DNA from: Winslowiella toletana
Lineage (GTDB): Bacteria > Pseudomonadota > Gammaproteobacteria > Enterobacterales > Enterobacteriaceae
Assembly (NCBI RefSeq): GCF_032164335.1
Contig: NZ_CP134152.1
Location: 3,658,001-3,722,000 of the forward strand
DNA length: 64,000 nucleotides
Direction: 5' to 3'
Position 1 is the first letter of the stretch; every line of letters begins with the position of its first letter. The notes below the pieces were generated by a model, which did no database searches, was not told where the DNA came from, and worked only from the letters and a program-made list of their open reading frames with translations. Position numbers and translations under genes: made by a program. Shown here one piece after another: positions 17,311-26,509 of this stretch.

Positions 17311-17994
17311 ATGAAATATTTATCAGGACTGATGGCGTTTCCTCTTATTCTGAGTGCTGGCCATGCACTGGCAGCAAACAGCGATGAAGGTTATTACGGC
17401 TCGGCCAAATACCTGTATAGCGAACAACGTGCCAGCGATCAGGATACCAGCAGCCGTCCGGGTGTCGGACAGTTTGTTGACGGCAAGGAAAAAGATCGCC
17501 GGAGCGGTGCCTCACTGGCGGCGGGTTATCAGTACGGCAACGGCTGGCGCACTGAAGGCGAGTATACTTTCCGCCAGAAAAGCGAATTTACCAGCGGCTC
17601 CACCGCTTTCCCGAGCAGCTACAACCACCTGAAGCTGAAAACCAAACGACTGATGATGAACGTCTATCGCGACTATGATCTCGGCTATGGCGTATCACTG
17701 TTCGGCACGGCTGGATTGGGGATTGCGAAGGTTAAAGCCGACGGCTGGCAGGGCAACACTTCACGCGAATATGCATCCAGCACCCAGAATAATCTTGCCT
17801 GGTCACTGGGTGCAGGCGTCAGCTACTCGCCGCTGGAGCGTCTGAGCATTGATGTGGGCTATCGCTATATCGACATGGGGAAAGTTGAAAGTGGCTACAA
17901 TACCTTTGGCAACGTGCGCGGCCTGAAGGACGAGCAAATGAAAGCTCGCCTGGCCTCCAGCGAATTTACTGTCGGTACGCGTTATCTTTTCTGA
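17311..17994 (+). CDS. Outer-membrane beta-barrel protein
   Basis: 227 residues with a signal peptide (likely cleaved after ALA at 21). The mature part is made of alternating amphipathic strands (GYYGSAKYLYS, LAAGYQYGNGWRTEGEYTF, LKLKTKRLMMNVYRDYDL, VSLFGTAGLGIAKV, NLAWSLGAGVSYSPLERLSIDVGYRYIDMG), ending in GTRYLF with the C-terminal Phe typical of BAM substrates. This fits the 8-10-stranded opacity/OmpA-like barrel superfamily (OMP_b-brl). The function is unknown. Adhesion, complement resistance or a small channel are all possible. AAGGAG ribosome-binding site. It ends at a strong bidirectional terminator. Confidence 0.83.
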   Translation: MKYLSGLMAFPLILSAGHALAANSDEGYYGSAKYLYSEQRASDQDTSSRPGVGQFVDGKEKDRRSGASLAAGYQYGNGWRTEGEYTFRQKSEFTSGSTAFPSSYNHLKLKTKRLMMNVYRDYDLGYGVSLFGTAGLGIAKVKADGWQGNTSREYASSTQNNLAWSLGAGVSYSPLERLSIDVGYRYIDMGKVESGYNTFGNVRGLKDEQMKARLASSEFTVGTRYLF

Positions 17995-18125
17995 CGATGA
18001 ACCCATCGCCAGCCCGGTAGTAATCAGTTAAAGCTGACCTCGGTTTTATCAGCCGCCCGCAATAACGATCTGTTTGCTTTTCGGTACGAGCACCACAGTA
18101 ATCTTGTTATCCGTGGTGGGAGCGA

Positions 18126-18165
18126 AAAAGAGCGGAGAATATCTGACGACACTCTCCGCTCTTTT
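18126..18165. terminator. Bidirectional terminator
   Basis: Perfect 13-bp stem AAAAGAGCGGAGA / TCTCCGCTCTTTT (18126-18138 and 18153-18165) with a 14-nt loop. It reads out with a T run in both directions. It separates the plus-strand beta-barrel gene from the end of the minus-strand T6SS operon. Confidence 0.88.
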
Positions 18166-18263
18166 AACACCAACAGCGCCGGATGCTGTCATGCACCACT
18201 TCACTGACACTTAGCGAAATAGCATGGTGATTTATTATCAACCGGCTAATTTAAGATATTACA

Positions 18264-18617
18264 TTAAATTTTTGGCAGCTTATCAAACATACTTTTCATC
18301 TCTTCCGGAAAACCATTGGAGAGCGTATTACGCAGGTCATTCATTGCGGTCTCAAAATCCTTCGGACGTTCTTCACTTTGCATTTTTTGATGTGCATCGA
18401 CATTATCCTGCACGCCGGCTAATACCTTATTCATATCACTCATCATGGTCTGACAAGATTGATTAACGGATTGCATAATGGTGCGTGCCGCATCAGCCCC
18501 TGACATTTCCATATTTTGCATGCCCTTCACAAAGGGTTTTTGCAAATCAGATTGAGATTGCTGACCAAGCTCAGCTGCTGATTTCAATACATTTTGCATA
18601 TTTTTAGGATCAAGCAT
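18264..18617 (-). CDS. Small helical protein ending the T6SS operon (candidate effector)
   Basis: 117 residues, soluble, with no signal or TM segment and predicted almost all-helical (LDPKNMQNVLKSAAELGQQ, GADAARTIMQSVNQ). It is rich in Met, Gln, Asp and Lys, with one Cys and one His, and weakly phasin-like in composition. An AAGGA ribosome-binding site lies 21 bp after tssM, so it is the last gene of the operon. In Yersinia T6SS4, whose gene content this cluster resembles, the small secreted zinc-binding effector YezP is, as I recall, encoded at the corresponding end. I therefore flag it as a candidate secreted substrate by position. I have not matched the sequence to YezP, and the few classic zinc ligands argue for caution. 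Confidence 0.7.
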   Translation of the reverse strand: MLDPKNMQNVLKSAAELGQQSQSDLQKPFVKGMQNMEMSGADAARTIMQSVNQSCQTMMSDMNKVLAGVQDNVDAHQKMQSEERPKDFETAMNDLRNTLSNGFPEEMKSMFDKLPKI

Positions 18618-18638
18618 CGGTATTTCCTTATTTTGCAG

Positions 18639-21600
18639 TTAGAGATTTTTAGGGCATGAGAACTGGGTCAATGCTTTTGACCACAGCGGGTAATCTTTCA
18701 TGGTGGAACTCAGTTCAAGGTTGAAAAAACCGCTGACATTATTCATTGCCATCGTCAGTTCGCGGCTATTTGGCCCCAGTGGCACTGCGTTACTGGCGTC
18801 ATACATGCGGAAAATAGCCCACGGACCATTGAAACTGACCGTTTCCACATTGCCATCGCGGGTTTTAAACGTCAGACGGATGTAGACCCCGCCCTTCGGA
18901 CCCGGCCATTCAACCCGCATTGGCTGACTGGCACCATGGCTGTAAGTCAGTATCTGACCATCAACATCAAGCACGGCCTCCAGAATTGAGGGCGTCAGTG
19001 AAACGGGTCGTATAATCATCGACATCGCCATTCTGTCGCCGGCATCAAAAAAGGTGTCACGGATTCGGGCTGCGTTCTCAAACGCCCGCAACGTTTTTTC
19101 CGTTACCACGCCGTTACTGTTGGATTTCACCTTCCAGCGGCTGCCATTGATATCGACATAAGGCGCCAGATTCTGATCAAAGAAACTTTGCATCGCACCG
19201 GTACGGCCAAACATTCGACTGAAATCGCCAATGCCGATTTCTTCAGTCGACCGGCGATTAAACGGATAGCGACCGTTAACTGTGGTGTTACATAAATCGG
19301 ATGCGATTGAAGCCACACCTTTACTGAGATTGGCCTTACTTTGCTGCAAGCTTTGTGACTGACCGACCTCAAGCAGATCCCGCATCACGCTGCGTATCGG
19401 CTCTGGCTGACGGGCCATATCGATTTGCAACCGATTGAAATCATTGCTTTGCGGCAGAATCTGCCCCGCTCGTAGTGAAGTTGAAAGCGTGATCAGCTGG
19501 TTATAAATTTGCTCAAAGGTTTTAGCCAGCGGATCGGAATTACTGGTCGAGGTGCTTTCCAGAGCAACACCCAGCCGTCGTAACATCTCAAAGCGATCTT
19601 CTACGGCCTTTTCCGGCGTCAAACGAAAACGTGAACGCTCACCCGATATTTCGTCAATAATGCTGCGGCGTGCATTGGTGAGCTTATTGCGTTGAGTATC
19701 AAACCAGCCAGAGGACATTCCTCCTTTGGTTGAGCTATCAATACTCAGGGTGGTTTCACGTGAGGCGAACCGCACCAGATTGGCTAAAGGAGACGAAGGA
19801 TCGGAGAACTGCCGGGCTAATAATGCGGCATCATCCAGTCCGTTGATCGGGCGCACCCGAATATCCTGCAGGAAAGCATCCCAGTGGTTGGCATATTCCG
19901 TCAGATAATACTTACGGGCTTCGTCGGATAATTTTTGTGCCGCTGCGAGTAGGCTGACTTTACTGACCGATGATTTACCGTCGCTCAGCACCCACTTCTC
20001 CTCATCAATCATCGCTTCTGATGCGGCCTGAAGTTGTGAATTCACCACGTCATAGTAACTGGCACGCGTGTAAAACGCCGGGATCGCCATATCTGTCACG
20101 GTCTTCGGGCTTTTACGCCTGAGCATCAGCGTAACACTGGAACCGGCGGCATCTGCCAGGCTGATATTTTCAATCCGTGGGGGCAGCGGCGCATCTTCAA
20201 TGCGATGGATCACCCGAATATGTATTGGCGTTTTCATCGCCTTAATACGCGACTCGCGAATTAATTCATTATTCAGTTTAGCGGCAGGCGCCGCTGTGGA
20301 TGAGCCATTGAACAACTGACTCAGATGGTAACTGAACAGTTTTCGGTCGTCCGGGGTATAACCTTGCGGAGCAAAATTTTCCCAACGCGCCATAAACCAT
20401 TGCACCAAAGCCTTCGTTGAACGATTGTCAGGCTGGCCAAGCATCAGGTAGATTTTTAACGTGTCATAGCTATCGACATCAAAAGACTGAGTATCTTTTT
20501 TGAGCTCATTAGCCACGTAATTCTCGACCGCCGGCCAGAACACTTTATTCAGATGACGATGATAAGTGTCGAACATTGCCTGATTAAGTAAGCGATGTTC
20601 GAAATAAGGGGTTAATAATGGCGGAGAGCTCTCCAGATAGTGGGTGTTGATATATCCCAACTGCTCGTAGGCGGCGACTAAATTATCATTCACCTGATTA
20701 GTCAGTGGAATATCGCGCACGATGCGCCGCGTTTCCTCAAAGCGGGCGGTGGCGTAGCCAATATAGTCATATTCCCAGAAGTAACGCCCCGCCAGTAGCA
20801 GCAGTATAATTCCGAGCGCCAGCGTCACACCAACATATTTGCCTGTCGCCAGCAGTCGGTTACGCAAAGGCATTGGCCCGCTGCCGTGTAACACTCCCCG
20901 TTCGCTAATCGCCTGGCTCAGCGCCGGAAAATACATCGGCCCCGCAGGCCGGTCTTCAACAATATTGGTTGATGACGGGTAATACATCGCCTCCCAGGAA
21001 GTGAGATTCTGGGTGCTGCCTAACCAGCATTGCCGCAGACAACCGCTATAGCCCACTGGCGTTGCCGGGAATATTTGTTCCAGTAGACCAAACAGGGGTT
21101 TTTGAATTGCCCCAAGGCTTTCGGTGAACAGTAATAATTGATGGCGCATTTCCATATTGAGCGAGTCATGCATGATTTCCAGCACATAGCGGCTGATGCC
21201 TGACAGGAAATCCCGGTAACGCTGCGCGTCAGCTGAAAAATTATTCGCCCCCTGCTCATTAAAGGACATGCTAATACCCAGTCCTTCAGCCAGCAGATCG
21301 TCACTCATCAGGCAGAGGAAAGTTTCGCCACCAGGCAATTTATCGATATTATTGAGCAACAGATATACGGCAATATCAGCCTGAAAGGTTGAGGCCACTT
21401 CCATCACCCGCAGACGCAATGTATCAGCCAGTGACTTACGTTCCGTCAGTGACGCCTGCAGTAATACATCAACATCAAGGCAAAGAATAATTCCGTCAAT
21501 TCCCGGATAGTGGCGATGCTTACGGATCATCGAAAACAGTTTATGCCGGGCGTTACCCGCCTCCTCACTCTGTCCATGCAGTAAAATCCACTCGCCCGCC

Positions 21601-22133
21601 GTATCAATATAAACTGCACGATCGGTCAGCCACCAATTGCAGTCCTGAGTGGGACCGATATCAGTGGTCTGCGCCAGACCATACTGTTCTGACATCAGGA
21701 ATTTTTCACCGCTCTCATAAATAATCGAGGTTTTACCGCAGCCCTGTGGCCCCATGACCAAAAACCACGGTTTAGCATCAATATATTGCCTTTTACGCTG
21801 TTGCCGCCAACGCTGCCAGCGGGTTTTATAATGCGATAAATAAGCCTGTTTCAGCGTTAACATCGCATCATGAAAACGGGCAGAAACACGATCAAGCTGA
21901 ACCGTTTTTTTCTTGCGCCGGGGTAGCGGTGCGCGGGCATAACGAAAAATCCAACCAAAGAAGATGGCGACAAAAGGCCATAGTGCCCAGCATAACACCA
22001 GCGCAATAATAACCTGGCGAACCCAGGCACTTCCCAGCGGAAAATAAGGGCCAATGGCGATCAGCGGACCTATCCACCACACGGCATAGCACAATAACAG
22101 CGCAATAAATAAAATCAGCATTCTGCGTATCAT
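18639..22133 (-). CDS. tssM: TssM (IcmF) T6SS membrane-complex protein
   Basis: 1164 residues. Two N-terminal TM helices (about 5-27 and 41-63), then a cytoplasmic NTPase-like domain with an intact Walker A, GPQGCGKT (128-135), a third TM near 435-455, and a large periplasmic region ending in the DUF1215/IcmF C-terminal beta-domain (GPWAIFRMYDASN, QFSCPKNL). TssM forms the trans-envelope channel with TssL and TssJ. It starts at ATG 22133, 8 bp after tssL. Length and domain order are typical of full-length TssM. Confidence 0.95.
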   Translation of the reverse strand: MIRRMLILFIALLLCYAVWWIGPLIAIGPYFPLGSAWVRQVIIALVLCWALWPFVAIFFGWIFRYARAPLPRRKKKTVQLDRVSARFHDAMLTLKQAYLSHYKTRWQRWRQQRKRQYIDAKPWFLVMGPQGCGKTSIIYESGEKFLMSEQYGLAQTTDIGPTQDCNWWLTDRAVYIDTAGEWILLHGQSEEAGNARHKLFSMIRKHRHYPGIDGIILCLDVDVLLQASLTERKSLADTLRLRVMEVASTFQADIAVYLLLNNIDKLPGGETFLCLMSDDLLAEGLGISMSFNEQGANNFSADAQRYRDFLSGISRYVLEIMHDSLNMEMRHQLLLFTESLGAIQKPLFGLLEQIFPATPVGYSGCLRQCWLGSTQNLTSWEAMYYPSSTNIVEDRPAGPMYFPALSQAISERGVLHGSGPMPLRNRLLATGKYVGVTLALGIILLLLAGRYFWEYDYIGYATARFEETRRIVRDIPLTNQVNDNLVAAYEQLGYINTHYLESSPPLLTPYFEHRLLNQAMFDTYHRHLNKVFWPAVENYVANELKKDTQSFDVDSYDTLKIYLMLGQPDNRSTKALVQWFMARWENFAPQGYTPDDRKLFSYHLSQLFNGSSTAAPAAKLNNELIRESRIKAMKTPIHIRVIHRIEDAPLPPRIENISLADAAGSSVTLMLRRKSPKTVTDMAIPAFYTRASYYDVVNSQLQAASEAMIDEEKWVLSDGKSSVSKVSLLAAAQKLSDEARKYYLTEYANHWDAFLQDIRVRPINGLDDAALLARQFSDPSSPLANLVRFASRETTLSIDSSTKGGMSSGWFDTQRNKLTNARRSIIDEISGERSRFRLTPEKAVEDRFEMLRRLGVALESTSTSNSDPLAKTFEQIYNQLITLSTSLRAGQILPQSNDFNRLQIDMARQPEPIRSVMRDLLEVGQSQSLQQSKANLSKGVASIASDLCNTTVNGRYPFNRRSTEEIGIGDFSRMFGRTGAMQSFFDQNLAPYVDINGSRWKVKSNSNGVVTEKTLRAFENAARIRDTFFDAGDRMAMSMIIRPVSLTPSILEAVLDVDGQILTYSHGASQPMRVEWPGPKGGVYIRLTFKTRDGNVETVSFNGPWAIFRMYDASNAVPLGPNSRELTMAMNNVSGFFNLELSSTMKDYPLWSKALTQFSCPKNL

Positions 22134-22141
22134 AACAATTC

Positions 22142-23662
22142 CTATTGTTGAGTATCTGTTCCCTGAGATTCGGTACGAGGCGATTCCAGATATTGCTGCA
22201 TAGCCTGATTGGCATCACGCTGACCAATCTTCCATAAGATATCGACACGGCGGTTACGACGGCGGCCTTCTTCCGTGGCGTTGTCTGCCAGAGGCTCACT
22301 TTCTCCGCGGCCAATTGCACTGATTTCACGCTGATGGGTTTCGTTAAGCTGCGTGGATTCCCGTAGCTTTTCAGCTACCACGGCGGCTCTGGCGGCGGAA
22401 AGCTTAAGATTATTGTTGCCAGATGTACTGCGAAACGGTTTGTTATCCGTATGCCCAATCACTTCCATATCACCCGGCCACGGAGCCAGTGCTTTGCCAA
22501 GACGCTCAATATTTTGTTTTTTGATAAACTCTTCGGAAAGAGTCGCTTCTCCGGTGCGAAACGCTCCATCGGAAGTAAAGATAAGTAGCCATCCGCGTGG
22601 ATCCTTGCGCACCTCGAGCCAACCTTCATTGAGAATATTAGATAAAGGATTCGGCAAGGTTTCCATGATGTTTATTTTCCGTGGTTCAGGCAGAACCCAG
22701 GTCAAAATATTGCTGCGAATTTGCTGAGATTGCTGATGTAAATACCAGGCGGTAATTCCATAAGCACATAAACAGCATGCGAAGCCATAAATAAAGATTT
22801 TTCGCGCTTTAATATATTGGCGGCGTGCTGAACCCTGAATGGTCTGCACGATAGCTAAAGACTGGGTGAACTCCTGGCCATAAAGTTGCGTATGGAGCCG
22901 GTTGCGTAAATCCATCAGCAATACCGACCCATGTTCTAACATTTGATATTTACCTTCAAAACCCAGGCACATAATCAAATCATAGAATTCCAGCACTTCC
23001 CGGTACTCTTTCGGGGAGTTCATATAAACGCGTAAATGCTCGAAGCAGTTCTCACCCCCCCAGGCATCACGGTGAAACTCGACCAACAAACTTTGGTTGT
23101 AGGATTCTGCCGTCTGAAGCCCATTGAAAATGCCATCTATATAGGTACAAAGCAGATAAGAGAGATGACCGACATCCTCCTGCGGGCAATTCTTCTTTTG
23201 CAGGCTCTGCTGGAAGAATTGTAATTCCCGGACGATCGGCGGCCTGACTTCAGCGGCAACACGGCTCGGCCAGCGGCGAATATTCTCCACCAACAGTAAT
23301 AACGGCATCGCTGCTGCAATGTAAGTATTATCCCAAAGCCCTTGCAGTAAGCCCGGGCGCTCATAGAGCCCCCGGGATGGCGTTATTCGCGGCGTATTGG
23401 TGTCATGCGTAAGCGGTAGCGGCTGATTTGTCGCGAGTGCATGCTCATTGGCCGGAGTCGCCAGAGTATCAACCACTGCCTTATCCTGCTGCTCTGCTGA
23501 GGATGCATCAGGCTGGCGGCTTCCTTTTACCATCATACCGCCCAAAGAGGCCACTGCACTTTTGGCCTGCCACATTGGATCGGTTAATGACTGTTCCGCT
23601 TGTCTGGCACCATTCCGGGCGGTGGAAATGGCTTCGAGAATCTGGCGTTCGAAATCTTTCAT
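22142..23662 (-). CDS. tssL: TssL with C-terminal OmpA-like domain
   Basis: 506 residues. The IcmH/DotU domain (about 100-310: LSYLLCTYIDGIF, CLGFEGKYQML) is followed by one TM (ARKIFIYGFACCLCAYGITAWYL) and a periplasmic OmpA/MotB peptidoglycan-binding domain (IGHTDNKPFRS, NLKLSAARAAVVAEKL, GRGESEPL, RRRNRRVDI). This 'evolved' TssL anchors the complex to the cell wall without a separate TagL. The ATG at 23662 overlaps the tssK stop (ATGA). A longer frame exists upstream but lies inside tssK and is unconserved. Confidence 0.95.
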   Translation of the reverse strand: MKDFERQILEAISTARNGARQAEQSLTDPMWQAKSAVASLGGMMVKGSRQPDASSAEQQDKAVVDTLATPANEHALATNQPLPLTHDTNTPRITPSRGLYERPGLLQGLWDNTYIAAAMPLLLLVENIRRWPSRVAAEVRPPIVRELQFFQQSLQKKNCPQEDVGHLSYLLCTYIDGIFNGLQTAESYNQSLLVEFHRDAWGGENCFEHLRVYMNSPKEYREVLEFYDLIMCLGFEGKYQMLEHGSVLLMDLRNRLHTQLYGQEFTQSLAIVQTIQGSARRQYIKARKIFIYGFACCLCAYGITAWYLHQQSQQIRSNILTWVLPEPRKINIMETLPNPLSNILNEGWLEVRKDPRGWLLIFTSDGAFRTGEATLSEEFIKKQNIERLGKALAPWPGDMEVIGHTDNKPFRSTSGNNNLKLSAARAAVVAEKLRESTQLNETHQREISAIGRGESEPLADNATEEGRRRNRRVDILWKIGQRDANQAMQQYLESPRTESQGTDTQQ

Positions 23663-25014
23663 CCGAGTCTTCCTTGCCGCAGACCCCAAACTTCAAAATG
23701 CAGTTCAGGGAAATCTCCCACAATACTGAGTGCGATAGCCGAACCCGACATCATTTCCTTATACATAGGATCGGTATGATCCACTTCGAAATAGACACTG
23801 TTCGGGTAATAAGGGATATATCTTGGTGGTGAGGACATGGGGATCATCCTCGCTCCCGGTAACTGTAAATCGATCAGCTGGACAATTTTCTCCACCGGGC
23901 CAAGTTTGCTTTGGGTTGGGAAATACGAGCGGATAGTTTCGGCAGGCAATTTGGAGCTGACAGTAAAAATCAGTTTTTCCAGACGCAGTTGTGCATCGTT
24001 CTGGCACAGGTAAATATTGTCGCCGCGTTCAACAAACGGCAAGGCGACCGCCGGAGCTTCAATCACCAGTGACAGCGCGCGGCGTAAAGCCGCAAACAGG
24101 GCAAAATATCCCTTATGCGGTTCATGATGCGCATAGACCAAATCTTGCCTGGCCCAGGGTTTGTCTCCACCGGGGATGGTGCTCAGTTGCCCAAGCAGCC
24201 CCAGTAACAATTGAAATAACTGTTCAGGATGCACCTGTTTTTGCATCAGAATATGCGAGAGTTTAAGATTATACTCGCTGAGTGTTTGCAGTAATAACAG
24301 CTCCAGTAGCTCGGACAACCCGCCGATTGACAGCAGCACATCAGGACGATAAACCGCCTCAAGTCGTTGAACGATTAGACCCAATAACTCGGTTACCGCA
24401 TTTTCCAACCAGCCGATAGCGCGAAAATCCAACATCGGCGGCAAAAAATTGTCATCCAGAATTAAGCGTCCGTCACGGGTGCGTTCTTTAATATACGCGA
24501 TGGGCAGCATCGACTCTGCATCACTGATACTGCCGCGCAAATTGAGCCTGGACTGCAATTGTCCCAGCTGAAGCGTGGCAATTGACGGCGTTCCTTCTGC
24601 TGCAATGCCGTGATTACGATCTTTCACTTCCGCATCCAGAGCAATAAAACGGCTACCGTGGCGGCTTTGTGTTAAATCAATATAGGTATTGCCGGGAATA
24701 TCCATCAGGATCGAGAGGCATACGATACTCCCCTGACAGTTTTCACCGGGATCAAATGGCAAGGGTAATGCTTCATTCTCGCCCATATTAAAAGGTGTGC
24801 CGTCTGGAAAAATACCGCCCGCGTAATTCAGCGCAATTTTTCCCTGATCGAGTAAGCCCTGATTAATACCTAATGTGTGGAATCCCCACGCCAGCGCACT
24901 GAGGCTTCGCGCTCGCATTTCAGTGAGATGTTCTAAATAACGTTCCTGTTGTTGAAAATGCTGAGGCTCCATGAGCATTCCTTCAACCCATGCAACACGT
25001 TGTTTTGGCAGCAT
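23659..25014 (-). CDS. tssK: TssK baseplate protein
   Basis: 451 residues of the TssK/VasE family, with the hallmark start PKQRVAWVEGMLMEPQHFQQQERYLE and a C-terminal domain containing SVYFEVD. TssK trimers link the baseplate (TssEFG) to the TssJLM membrane complex. It begins 4 bp after tssJ and overlaps tssL by 4 bp. Confidence 0.95.
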   Translation of the reverse strand: MLPKQRVAWVEGMLMEPQHFQQQERYLEHLTEMRARSLSALAWGFHTLGINQGLLDQGKIALNYAGGIFPDGTPFNMGENEALPLPFDPGENCQGSIVCLSILMDIPGNTYIDLTQSRHGSRFIALDAEVKDRNHGIAAEGTPSIATLQLGQLQSRLNLRGSISDAESMLPIAYIKERTRDGRLILDDNFLPPMLDFRAIGWLENAVTELLGLIVQRLEAVYRPDVLLSIGGLSELLELLLLQTLSEYNLKLSHILMQKQVHPEQLFQLLLGLLGQLSTIPGGDKPWARQDLVYAHHEPHKGYFALFAALRRALSLVIEAPAVALPFVERGDNIYLCQNDAQLRLEKLIFTVSSKLPAETIRSYFPTQSKLGPVEKIVQLIDLQLPGARMIPMSSPPRYIPYYPNSVYFEVDHTDPMYKEMMSGSAIALSIVGDFPELHFEVWGLRQGRLG

Positions 25015-25018
25015 ATTA

Positions 25019-25528
25019 CTAGTCCTCTAAAACTTTTGTCTCAGTTGTGGCTTTTAATGACAGGTTCTTACCCTCAACGGAAATAACCTGGCTTAAATTG
25101 TGACGAGCAGCAGACTTGAACGTTAACAGCCCTTTGCCGTTATTCATGTCCTGAAACTCAGCAGCAATTGCCCACCAGCGATCTTGTTCATAAGGAACCT
25201 CGCGGAAATATCGACGTTCCTCTGCTGGGGCAAGCATATATTCCGTTACGCTGACCACCTCGGCGCTGGTATTAATACCGCTGCACAGCGTGCCCTGATA
25301 TAAACCCGGAGGCGACCATCCTTCGCTGTTCAGTTCAACGATGCATAATTTCAACGGCTGTGCTTGTCCGCTGGCACCCGGATTGATCCAGGGATCAGTA
25401 ACAATCCGCAGCTCAATCCGGCGTTGCTGTGGCGGTATTTCCGGCGCTGAAGAAAACCAGCTGCAGCCATTTAGCAGTGTGCTTCCCACCAGCACCAGCC
25501 CGGGAATTAATCTGAATAAACTAGGCAT
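25019..25528 (-). CDS. tssJ: TssJ outer-membrane lipoprotein
   Basis: 169 residues with a lipoprotein signal peptide whose lipobox STLLNGC places the acylated Cys at position 22. The mature part is the VasD/Lip beta-sandwich (IELRIVTDPWINPGASGQAQPL, LPAEERRYFREVPYE-like loop, DRWWAIAAEF). It tethers TssM to the outer membrane. I chose the ATG at 25528, which overlaps the end of the PAAR-like gene by 8 bp and gives a proper signal peptide. A start 10 codons upstream adds an unneeded basic extension. Confidence 0.92.
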   Translation of the reverse strand: MPSLFRLIPGLVLVGSTLLNGCSWFSSAPEIPPQQRRIELRIVTDPWINPGASGQAQPLKLCIVELNSEGWSPPGLYQGTLCSGINTSAEVVSVTEYMLAPAEERRYFREVPYEQDRWWAIAAEFQDMNNGKGLLTFKSAARHNLSQVISVEGKNLSLKATTETKVLED

Positions 25529-25886
25529 TGATAAAATACTTCGTCTGACTGGGGGCAATTTGCGTCGATGACGCGTTGTTGTTGTTGGTCATACTCATGT
25601 CTCCCAGACGGGTTGCCGGGCTTCCCTGAATAAAGTACTTACCTGAACCTTGCATCGGGTCCATCTTGGCCGAATGCGTTCCGGAAGCGGCTCCGGTAAA
25701 TCCCCCGCTATCAATGGTGGACGGACGAATAGTGTTGAGATTTTGTTCATTACCTCCGCAACAAAAGTAATTGCTCACATTCGGTATACCATTGGCGTTT
25801 GGCGCAATATTCGGTGCAGAGATCGGCACCATCGGGTCACAACCGGTAAAACTGTTGCCACCTGCTCGGGTATTAGCTGCTGTCAT
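25521..25886 (-). CDS. Minimal PAAR-like (DUF4150) protein
   Basis: 121 residues, a stand-alone PAAR-like/DUF4150 domain with the signature HSAKMDPMQGSGKYFIQGSP and ATRLGDMSMTN, plus a Cys pair (YFCCGG). Such proteins cap the VgrG spike or form the N-terminus of toxins. Here there is no toxin extension. It is embedded between the DUF3540 gene (5-bp gap) and tssJ (8-bp overlap). The likely role is sharpening the tip or bridging to cargo. Confidence 0.88.
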   Translation of the reverse strand: MTAANTRAGGNSFTGCDPMVPISAPNIAPNANGIPNVSNYFCCGGNEQNLNTIRPSTIDSGGFTGAASGTHSAKMDPMQGSGKYFIQGSPATRLGDMSMTNNNNASSTQIAPSQTKYFINA

Positions 25887-25891
25887 CGTGA

Positions 25892-26509
25892 TTACCCCAT
25901 ATGAACCTGTCCGCCATCGATTTTAAGAACCGCGGAGGCATTTAATGATCCAATCCGGCTATTAATAATTAAGCTCTGATCGGCCTGTTGATTAATGTGG
26001 CGGGCATGAGTCGTGTCGGTATTCTCCACCTCTTTACTCGCCTGCTTCGCTCTGACAAATAGCGAGTCAGCAACCTGGTGCAGGGTTTTCGCCACCCACA
26101 ACGAAGTGCGTGCCATTAATGAAAAATGTCTGGTATGGATCTCAACTTTCTCCGGGCTGTGAATTTCCAGCGCGGGGGTAATAAAGTGCAAAGGCATCTC
26201 CCCACTGTTCATTACCAGTGGCGAGTCAGGAGCCGCGCGTAATAAGATGGCAGTGATGTAAACCTGCTGCTGTTCAATAATCGCACTGACCCAATCGCCG
26301 GTTTCAGGCATTACCAGGCAGCTGGCGGCTTGAGCTACCGGCAATGTTTCATACCCATGCAGTAACACACTGCCGTTATCCGTACTGCGAACCTCAGCAG
26401 TGATTACTTGCGGCCGATCGGTTCTTCGCGCTACGGCTTTATTCGCTGAGCAGGCGGGATGGTCAGTTAAATCGCGTTGGAATTTCAGTAAAGTGGCTAA
26501 TTCAGACAT
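25892..26509 (-). CDS. DUF3540 T6SS accessory protein
   Basis: 205 residues from the ATG at 26509 (MSELATLLKFQRD). It matches the DUF3540 family layout: a short N-terminal helix, then a beta-rich domain (RPQVITAEVRSTDNGS, GDWVSAIIEQQQVYITAILL) and a tail with VLKIDGGQVHMG. Family members sit in vgrG clusters with DUF2169 and PAAR-like proteins and are of unknown function. The GDWV...VYITAILLR pattern resembles the OB-fold/spike-like modules of tip proteins. The gene overlaps the upstream pentapeptide-repeat gene by 8 bp. A longer frame starts inside that gene and is not favoured. Confidence 0.82.
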   Translation of the reverse strand: MSELATLLKFQRDLTDHPACSANKAVARRTDRPQVITAEVRSTDNGSVLLHGYETLPVAQAASCLVMPETGDWVSAIIEQQQVYITAILLRAAPDSPLVMNSGEMPLHFITPALEIHSPEKVEIHTRHFSLMARTSLWVAKTLHQVADSLFVRAKQASKEVENTDTTHARHINQQADQSLIINSRIGSLNASAVLKIDGGQVHMG

